A DNA stretch of 10,925 nt from an uncultured Opitutia bacterium (lineage in GTDB: Bacteria; Verrucomicrobiota; Verrucomicrobiia; Opitutales; UBA953). The notes beneath the pieces were generated by a model. The model worked only from the letters and a program-made list of their open reading frames with translations. It was not told the origin of the DNA and did not search any database. Within the stretch, counting starts at the first letter, position 1. Each line of letters begins with the position of its first letter. The stretch covers positions 1 through 10,925 of the forward strand of contig CAIRWP010000114.1 in the NCBI GenBank assembly GCA_903882335.1. Direction: 5' to 3'. The position numbers and the translations under genes were made by a program. This document shows positions 6,042 through 10,925 of this stretch, piece by piece.

Positions 6042-6724
6042 CGTTGGCGGTCCTCCTGGACGAGCCCGGCCCGCATCGTGATCACCCGGCGCGCCCGTTC
6101 GGCGACCGAGAGGTCATGGGTGACGAGCACGACCGTGATGCCTTCCTGGATGAGCGACCCGAGGAGGTCGAGCACGAGGTCCACGTTGCGGACGTCGAGG
6201 TTGCCCGTGGGTTCGTCCGCGAAGATGATGGCGGGCGAGCCGACGATGGCCCGGGCGATCGCCACGCGCTGGCGTTCGCCGCCGGACAGCTGGCCGGGGC
6301 GATGGTCGAGCCGATGCGACATCCCGACGCGCTCCAGGGCGACGCGCGCCGCCGCGGCGGCGGCCTCGGCATCGGGGCGCTCACGGTACAACAAGGGTAA
6401 GGCGACGTTCTCGAGCACGGTGAGACGCGGGAGCAGGTTGAAGGACTGGAAGACGAAACCGACGCGGTTGGAGCGGTACCAGGCGCGGCGGTCCGCGCCG
6501 AGCCGCGCGACTTCCTCGCCCTCGAAGACGATGCTGCCTTCACTCGGCGTATCCATGAAGCCGAGGATGTGCATCAAGGTGGACTTGCCGGAGCCAGAGG
6601 GACCGAGGATGGCGACGAATTCGCCCGCGGCAAAGTCGAGGTCGACCCCGGCGAGGGCATGGACGTTCTCATCGCCCATACGGTACGTCTTGCGGAGCCC
6701 GCGGATGGAGATGAGCGACGTCAT
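6038..6724 (-). CDS. ABC transporter ATP-binding protein, LolD/MacB type
   Basis: A 228-aa ABC ATPase that powers the adjacent permease from the cytoplasmic side. Walker A is GPSGSGKST (41-49). The Q-loop glutamine is Gln93 in FVFQSFNLLP. The signature is LSGGERQRVAIARAI (146-160), Walker B with the catalytic Glu is IIFADEPTGNLD (166-177), and the switch His is His203 in VTHDLS. These spellings are typical of the MacB/LolD/FtsE group. The start ATG (6724) directly abuts the TAG of the adaptor gene with no spacer and no Shine-Dalgarno site, pointing to re-initiation by terminating ribosomes. Its stop overlaps the permease start in an ATGA. Confidence 0.96.
   Translation of the reverse strand: MTSLISIRGLRKTYRMGDENVHALAGVDLDFAAGEFVAILGPSGSGKSTLMHILGFMDTPSEGSIVFEGEEVARLGADRRAWYRSNRVGFVFQSFNLLPRLTVLENVALPLLYRERPDAEAAAAAARVALERVGMSHRLDHRPGQLSGGERQRVAIARAIVGSPAIIFADEPTGNLDVRNVDLVLDLLGSLIQEGITVVLVTHDLSVAERARRVITMRAGLVQEDRQR
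6052..6057 (-). promoter_or_regulatory. Strong Shine-Dalgarno site for the permease gene
   Basis: AGGAGG on the minus strand, 10 nt before the permease ATG and inside the 3' end of the ATPase gene. It is the only consensus Shine-Dalgarno site that I see close to any start in the window. It may raise permease output independently of ATPase translation, allowing two permeases per complex. Confidence 0.6.
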
Positions 6725-7798
6725 CTAGCGGACCAGGGAGGGCCGGACCAGGCTGACGACGGCGCCGGGCTCGATGCCTTCGCGCACCTGGGACCAACCC
6801 GCGTCGCTCAGGCCGAGGCGGACCTTGCGGGGCTCCCACTCGCCATCCGCCCCGCGGACGTAGACCAGCCGGTCGGCGCCCTCGACGAAGACCGCGGAGA
6901 CGGGCACCGCCACGCAGCCTTTCACGCTGTCGACGGTGACCGTGATGTTCGCGCTGATGCCGGGGCGGACGCCGTCGCCGGCGGGGAAGGAGACCTGGGT
7001 CGGGAAGACGCGCAGGTCGGGCACCTTGAGGTCGGCGGTACCGAAGGGCGTCATGAAGCTGATCTTGCCGGCCTTGCGCAGCCCGGGGATCGAGTCGAAC
7101 GTGACCAAGGCATCCTTGCCGAGCTCGACGCGGGTGGCGGCGAACTCGTTCAGGTTGACGTCGACGCGCAGCACGGAGGTGTCGGAGACCGTCATCAGGG
7201 GCGTCCCGTTGTTGATCGACTGGGCGCCGATGACGATCTGGCCGACGAGCACGGTGCAGTCGGAAATCTGGCCGTCGTGCGGGGCGCGGATGATCGTGCG
7301 ACGCACCATCTCGACGGCGGTGTCGAGCTTGGCCTGGGCGATATCGCGCTGCAGCTTGGCGACGTCGTACGCGGTGCGATGGTCGAGGACCTCGCGTTCC
7401 GAGACGAACCCTTCCTTCACGAGCACCTCGACGCGGCGCAGGTCGCGCTCGAGCCGCTCCAACGTGAGGATCTGTAGCTGGAGCGTCCGGCGGGCCTGTT
7501 CTTCGTCGGCATTGGCCAGGACGGGATCAAGCTCGACCAGAATCTGGTCCTTCTTGACCATGTCCCCGGTCTGGACGTTGAGCTTCAGGATCGGGCCGCT
7601 GACCTGGGCGCGGATACTGCTGAAGATGACGGCGCGGACGAAACCGGCGGCCTCGACGGTCTCCTTGATATCGCGGCGCTCCGCGCGGGCCTCGGAAATC
7701 CCCATGGCCGTACGCGCCTTGGGCTTGCGGTCGGGCCAAAACGCGAAGGCGAGCCCGCCGACGAGCGCGATCAGGATCAAGGGCTTGAGAAATTTCAT
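6725..7798 (-). CDS. MacA/HlyD-family periplasmic adaptor subunit
   Basis: A 357-aa membrane-fusion protein that links the inner-membrane ABC exporter to the outer-membrane channel. An N-terminal transmembrane anchor lies at about 6-21. A first lipoyl half follows with VSGPILKLNVQTGDMVKKDQILVELD (66-91), then a helical hairpin/coiled coil of about 92-165 and the second lipoyl half RRTIIRAPHDGQISDCTVLVGQIV (166-189). The beta-barrel region has VSDTSVLRVDVNLNEFAATRVELG (204-227), and a membrane-proximal domain includes VPVSAVFVEGADRLVYVR (298-315). The ATG at 7798 is chosen. A much longer in-frame ORF continues upstream, but that part is Arg/Pro-rich antisense-type sequence inside the TolC-like gene. 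The ATG overlaps the TolC-like stop by 4 nt (7795-7798). Confidence 0.94.
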   Translation of the reverse strand: MKFLKPLILIALVGGLAFAFWPDRKPKARTAMGISEARAERRDIKETVEAAGFVRAVIFSSIRAQVSGPILKLNVQTGDMVKKDQILVELDPVLANADEEQARRTLQLQILTLERLERDLRRVEVLVKEGFVSEREVLDHRTAYDVAKLQRDIAQAKLDTAVEMVRRTIIRAPHDGQISDCTVLVGQIVIGAQSINNGTPLMTVSDTSVLRVDVNLNEFAATRVELGKDALVTFDSIPGLRKAGKISFMTPFGTADLKVPDLRVFPTQVSFPAGDGVRPGISANITVTVDSVKGCVAVPVSAVFVEGADRLVYVRGADGEWEPRKVRLGLSDAGWSQVREGIEPGAVVSLVRPSLVR

Positions 7799-9363
7799 GG
7801 GGTTTCGGGCAAGGGAGGCAAAGCGTCGAGGGAGCCCAGGCCGTCGCCGGCCTTGGCCTCCACGGTCTCCATGGCAAAGCCATGGGCGGGCAAGATGGAG
7901 CCGTCGAGCCGGGCGGCGCGCACGCCGGCGGCGCGATGATCGAGGACCGCCTGCAACCAGCCCAGCTGGGCGGCGTCCAGGGCGGCCTGCGCCTGGAGCA
8001 CGCGCGGCAGGTCCGACTGCCCCGCCTGGTAGCGGGCGCGCTCGCCTTCGTTCGACTTGCGTTGGAGACCGAGGGCTGAGGTCGCGGCGACGACGCGGGC
8101 CCGGGCGGCCTCGAGATCGCGCCAGACGGCGCGGGCGGTGAACACCAGGGACTGACGGACGTCCGCGAGGCGCAGTTCCGCCTGACGCTTCGCGCGGGTG
8201 GCGACGCGCAGGTTGGCGGCGTTCTCGCGGGCGCCGAGCGGGATCCGGTAGGCGAGCGAGACCGAGTTGCTCCACCCGCCACGGTTGCGGTAATTATCGA
8301 AACCGCCGCCCAGGCCGAGCGCGGGGTCGCCGAAGCTGGCACCGGACAAGGTGAGGTCCAGGCGCGCCTGGTCGTTCTGGTCGGCCTGCTCTAGGTTCGC
8401 CTCCGCCTGGGCGAGCTGGGCCAGCTGGATCGCCGTGGCGAAATCGAAGGAGGCGACGGTGCGGACCCACGGCGCGAAGTCACCGACGGCTGGCGTCGTC
8501 GCAGGGACGAGCGGTGGGACCGCAATCGCGACCTGCACGTCCTCGACGGTGCCCCGCCCGAGCAGGCGACGCAGGGCCATCTCCGCTCCATCGACCGACT
8601 GGGTCGCCGTCAGCACGGCGACGCGCTGACCGGCGACCTCAGCCTCGGCCTGGAGCTCGTCGAGGATGGTGGCGTCGCCCAGCGAACGGCGGGCGCGAAT
8701 CTGCGCGAGCAACGATTCGGCGGAACGCAGGCTCGTCTCGCGGAGCGCCACCAACGTGCGGGCGCCCGCGAGCGTCCAGTAGGCGACCTCGGTGTCACGG
8801 ATCAGGTCGAGGGCCGCGGCGCGCAGGGCGAGCCGGCCGCGGAGCGCAGTCTGGCGGGCGCCGATGAGGGTGGTGAGGTTGACGCGCCCCCAGCCGCCGG
8901 CCAGCAACGGCTGGACGTAGGTGATGCTGGTGCCGAGGTCGTAACGGGAAGGACTGCCCGGGAAGGCGGGCTCATCCCACTGGCGGGTGACGCCGGCGCC
9001 CACGGTGAGTCGTCCGCCCCAGGTGAACTTGCGCGTCAGGCTCAGGTCGGAGTCGAACCCGCCAGCGGCGGGCGAGCCCGCGGCGCGCGAGGCGGGGTCG
9101 GCCGAACGGCGCAAGCCATTCGTCCAACCGAGGGCCGTATCGAACTCGGCGTCGGCGATGATGACGACGTCCTGGGCGTTGCCGGCGTCCAGGCGGTTGA
9201 CCGCCAGGCCGAGGTTATGGCTCAGCGCGCGGTCGATGGCCTGATCGAGCGGCAGGACCCGGTCGACCGCGAAGGTCACCGCCGGGAGCCGTGCCAACGA
9301 CTCAACCTCACCGCGGAGCAGGGCCGCGGAAGCGAGGAAGAGGGCGGGCAGCAGACGACGCAT
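7795..9363 (-). CDS. TolC-family outer-membrane efflux channel
   Basis: A 522-aa outer-membrane factor of the TolC type that provides the exit duct of the pump. A signal peptide (MRRLLPALFLASAALLRGEV) leads into LPLDQAIDRALSHNLGLAVNRLD (37-59), the classic start of the OEP fold. Two internally related Ala/Gln/Leu-rich helical regions follow (about 150-260 and 320-480), alternating with beta-strand segments such as GGRLTVGAGV and SNSVSLAYRIPLGARENAANLR. TolC repeats begin and end in this way. The tail beyond about residue 485 is low-complexity. The ATG at 9363 starts the signal peptide. A GTG-type start at 9447 would add 28 residues running through the upstream terminator hairpin. No Shine-Dalgarno site is visible. 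It is the first gene of the efflux operon. Confidence 0.93.
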   Translation of the reverse strand: MRRLLPALFLASAALLRGEVESLARLPAVTFAVDRVLPLDQAIDRALSHNLGLAVNRLDAGNAQDVVIIADAEFDTALGWTNGLRRSADPASRAAGSPAAGGFDSDLSLTRKFTWGGRLTVGAGVTRQWDEPAFPGSPSRYDLGTSITYVQPLLAGGWGRVNLTTLIGARQTALRGRLALRAAALDLIRDTEVAYWTLAGARTLVALRETSLRSAESLLAQIRARRSLGDATILDELQAEAEVAGQRVAVLTATQSVDGAEMALRRLLGRGTVEDVQVAIAVPPLVPATTPAVGDFAPWVRTVASFDFATAIQLAQLAQAEANLEQADQNDQARLDLTLSGASFGDPALGLGGGFDNYRNRGGWSNSVSLAYRIPLGARENAANLRVATRAKRQAELRLADVRQSLVFTARAVWRDLEAARARVVAATSALGLQRKSNEGERARYQAGQSDLPRVLQAQAALDAAQLGWLQAVLDHRAAGVRAARLDGSILPAHGFAMETVEAKAGDGLGSLDALPPLPETP

Positions 9364-9415
9364 GCTGAGGGGTAGGTAAAGCGTATGAGGGGTTTTGTTC
9401 CCCCCGACAAGCAAG
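9364..9415 (-). promoter_or_regulatory. Short leader and probable promoter region of the efflux operon
   Basis: If the hairpin upstream terminates transcription, the efflux promoter must lie in about 50 nt. On the minus strand a TTGCTT (9409-9414) and a TCATAC (9383-9388) are 20 nt apart, longer than the usual 17-nt spacer, so I do not claim a sigma70 promoter. A weak GGGG/CCCC hairpin with a 7-nt loop (9389-9403) would fall in the leader. Partial read-through from the FKBP gene is an equally good explanation for expression. Confidence 0.3.
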
Positions 9416-9439
9416 ACGGCGCACCTCGCGGTGCGCCGT
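9406..9439 (-). terminator. Hairpin terminator after the FKBP gene
   Basis: A perfect 10-bp stem, ACGGCGCACC (9416-9425) against its complement at 9430-9439 with a 4-nt loop, begins 23 nt after the FKBP stop. On the minus strand the following ten bases are CTTGCTTGTC, which is half T rather than a clean U-tract. It could therefore be an intrinsic terminator of moderate strength or an attenuating/3'-end-protecting stem. Confidence 0.72.
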
Positions 9440-9462
9440 AGGGGCACGAACTCGGGCGGGGT

Positions 9463-10200
9463 TTACTTGAACTCGACCAGTTCGACCTCGAACTCGAGGA
9501 CGGACTCGCCGGGGATGGGGCCTTGGCCTTCCTTGCCGTAGCCGAGGGCGGCCGGGGCGTAGATGAGGATCTTACCGCCCTTGCCGATCTTCTGCACGCC
9601 TTCGGTCCAGGCCGGGATGACCTGGCCCAAGCCGAACTCGGCGGGCTCGTTGCCGCGGTTGGCGGTGGAGTCGAAGACCTTGCCGTCGACGAGCTTGCCG
9701 GTGTAGCGGCACTTGACCGTGCTGGTGGCGACGGGCTTCGGGTCGGTGCCCGGGGTGACGATCTTGTAACGGAGGCCGGAGGGGCTCTTCACGACATCCT
9801 TGTCGGCGTCGACCTTGGCGAGGAAGGCCTCGTTCTGGGTGGCCCAGCGCTTGGACTTGCCCGCGACGCGCTCGGCGAAGAACTTCTCGGCGCCGGCGAT
9901 CAGGGCGTCGTCCGGCTTCACCTTGGGCTGCTCGCCCTTGACCGCGGCGCGCATGCCGGCGATCACCTGGTCGAGTTCCTCATCGGAGAGTTCGAGCTGG
10001 GAGGTGATCTGCGGCAGGGGCGTCTGGCCGGCGAGGAAGAATCCCTGCAGGTAGAAGGCCTGTTTCTGTTGTTCGGGGGTGAGCATCTTGGGTTGGGCGG
10101 CGGGAGAAGGGACGGCGGCCGGGGTGGCCGGCTTCGCCTCGTCGGCGGCATGGAGGGACGCGACGGCGACAGCCAGCGCGGCGAGGACGGGGTATTTCAT
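9463..10200 (-). CDS. FKBP-type peptidyl-prolyl cis-trans isomerase, exported (FkpA/Mip-like)
   Basis: A 245-aa predicted periplasmic folding catalyst. The signal peptide is MKYPVLAALAVAVASLHA, with cleavage after about residue 18. An Ala/Pro-rich linker to about 38 leads into an alpha-helical N-terminal domain (about 40-130) of the kind that dimerises FkpA and Mip. The FKBP domain covers about 135-245. Its pocket residues are all recognisable: Tyr166, Phe176, Asp177, Phe189, Val194, Ile195, Trp198, Tyr221 and Phe237, within YTGKLVDGKVFDST, GQVIPAWTEGVQ, LGYG and PGESVLEFEVELVE. An active isomerase is therefore expected. The ATG at 10200 is 22 nt after carB. The bases before it are pyrimidine-rich with no Shine-Dalgarno site. 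It is probably co-transcribed with carB at least in part, though a promoter inside carB cannot be excluded. Confidence 0.95.
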   Translation of the reverse strand: MKYPVLAALAVAVASLHAADEAKPATPAAVPSPAAQPKMLTPEQQKQAFYLQGFFLAGQTPLPQITSQLELSDEELDQVIAGMRAAVKGEQPKVKPDDALIAGAEKFFAERVAGKSKRWATQNEAFLAKVDADKDVVKSPSGLRYKIVTPGTDPKPVATSTVKCRYTGKLVDGKVFDSTANRGNEPAEFGLGQVIPAWTEGVQKIGKGGKILIYAPAALGYGKEGQGPIPGESVLEFEVELVEFK

Positions 10201-10222
10201 GGGAAGAAGAAATGTATCGGAA

Positions 10223-10925
10223 TCAAACCCGAGGGGGAAGCACCTTTGCGTGCTCCTGGAGGGAACTGACGGTGAGGGGGTGCTCCTTGAGGGAGCGGAT
10301 GCCCAGGACCGCGGCGCGGGCCGCGTTCATCGTGGAGGCCATGTAGACGCCCCGGAGCACGGCCTCGGACCGCATGGCGTTCTCGTCCTTGCGGGGGAGC
10401 ATGCCGGCGGCGGTGTTCACGATCATCTGGAGCTGGCCGTTCTTGAGGAGGTCGAGCACGTTGGGACGGGCGCCCTCCGAGATCTTACCAAGCTTGGTGA
10501 CCTTGACGCCGGCGGCCTCGATGGCCGCGGCCGTGCCGCTCGTGGAGTAGATGCTGAAGCCGAGCGAGGCCAGGTCGCGGGCGACGGCGACGGCGCCATC
10601 CTTATCGCGGTCCTTGACCGAGAGGAAGGCGTTGCCGGCGACGGGGAGCGCGGGCTGCGCGGCCATCTGCGCCTTGGCGTAGGCCATGCCGAGGTCGTCA
10701 TCGCAACCCATCACCTCGCCGGTGGAACGCATCTCGGGCGAGAGCGCGACCGGGGCGCCGGGGAAACGGCTGAACGGGAAGACGGACTCCTTGACGGACC
10801 AATAGGGCGGACGGATCTCGCGGGTGAAGCCGAGGTCCTTGAGCTTGGCGCCGAGCATGCAGAGCGAAGCGAGCTTCGCGAGCGGCACGCCGATGGCCTT
10901 CGACACGAACGGGATCGTGCGCGAG
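10223..10925 (-). CDS. carB: Carbamoyl-phosphate synthase large subunit, C-terminal part (cut by window edge)
   Basis: The last 233 codons or so of the enzyme that makes carbamoyl phosphate for pyrimidine and arginine synthesis. The reading frame is open to the window edge, and the edge itself encodes SRTIPFVSKAIGVPLAK, a conserved CarB segment, so the gene continues beyond 10925. Then come PPYWSVKESVFPFSRFPG and SPEMRSTGEVMG, the end of the second carboxy-phosphate synthetase half. The C-terminal MGS-like allosteric domain runs from NAFLSVKDRDKDGAVAVA through STSGTAAAIEAAGV to IVNTAAG. The GTG at 10906 is an internal Val codon, not a start. In E. coli the MGS domain binds UMP and ornithine; I infer only that regulation of this general type is possible. 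The stop is a TGA, with the FKBP gene 22 nt downstream. Confidence 0.96.
   Translation of the reverse strand, partial: SRTIPFVSKAIGVPLAKLASLCMLGAKLKDLGFTREIRPPYWSVKESVFPFSRFPGAPVALSPEMRSTGEVMGCDDDLGMAYAKAQMAAQPALPVAGNAFLSVKDRDKDGAVAVARDLASLGFSIYSTSGTAAAIEAAGVKVTKLGKISEGARPNVLDLLKNGQLQMIVNTAAGMLPRKDENAMRSEAVLRGVYMASTMNAARAAVLGIRSLKEHPLTVSSLQEHAKVLPPRV

Noticed and set aside
4755..6724. A frameshift splitting a fused MacB into ATPase and permease genes.
   Set aside because: Both proteins are complete at their ends, the overlap is a clean ATGA and the permease has its own Shine-Dalgarno site. Separate ATPase and permease genes are common in this transporter family.
5229..6728. A 499-codon plus-strand frame, with further long plus-strand frames over 6569-8141.
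   Set aside because: They are antisense to the permease, ATPase and adaptor genes, have no recognisable domains, and are biased toward Arg, Ala, Asp and Ser as expected for shadows.
7799..8275. An N-terminal extension of the adaptor gene by about 159 residues.
   Set aside because: The extension is Arg/Pro-rich and lies inside the TolC-like coding region in another frame. The membrane anchor at MKFLKPLILIALVGG and the ATGA overlap support the start at 7798.
1..10925. CRISPR arrays, tandem repeats, insertion sequences, tRNA or rRNA genes, and defence or toxin-antitoxin genes.
   Set aside because: No spaced direct repeats, transposase motifs, terminal inverted repeats or structural RNA signatures were seen on either strand. 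Nearly all of the window is occupied by recognisable genes.

Overview
The window is a gene-dense, high-GC bacterial chromosome segment with 13 protein-coding genes, one of them cut by the right edge. All but one are on the minus strand. I see no rRNA, tRNA, CRISPR array, insertion sequence, phage gene or integration site. The content is housekeeping plus one efflux operon. High GC, a lipoprotein cyclophilin, a secreted esterase, sparse Shine-Dalgarno sites and a divergent ThiE/TenI protein of a type I know from Bacteroidetes thi clusters together suggest a Gram-negative of the Verrucomicrobiota/PVC type. That placement is an inference from style, not a proven assignment.

Right part (read leftwards from 10925): the C-terminal end of carB (carbamoyl-phosphate synthase large subunit) is followed after 22 nt by a secreted FKBP-type peptidyl-prolyl isomerase. 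A strong hairpin then separates this pair from the next unit.

Middle part (9363 to 3904): a tightly packed export operon in the order outer-membrane TolC-like channel, MacA/HlyD-like adaptor, LolD/MacB-type ATPase, MacB/FtsX-type permease, secreted alpha/beta hydrolase. Three junctions are 4-nt ATGA overlaps and one is a stop codon directly abutting a start codon. The five genes are therefore almost certainly one transcript with coupled translation. The first four form a complete tripartite pump from inner membrane to outside. The hydrolase is the non-canonical member.

Left-middle part: a plus-strand cyclophilin with a lipoprotein signal (3194-3832) converges on the efflux operon across a strong bidirectional terminator. 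It diverges from the thiamine operon across an 88-nt spacer.

Left part (3105 to 10): thiS, a TenI/ThiE-like gene, thiE, thiG, then tlyA (rRNA 2'-O-methyltransferase). ThiS carries sulfur, ThiG builds the thiazole and ThiE joins thiazole and pyrimidine phosphates. The extra ThiE-fold protein has lost most ThiE ligands. thiC, thiD, thiF, thiH/thiO and thiL are not in the window, and no TPP riboswitch is recognisable upstream of thiS.

I did not find a convincing wholly new system. The best leads are the esterase locked to the end of the efflux operon and the degenerate ThiE/TenI paralog.
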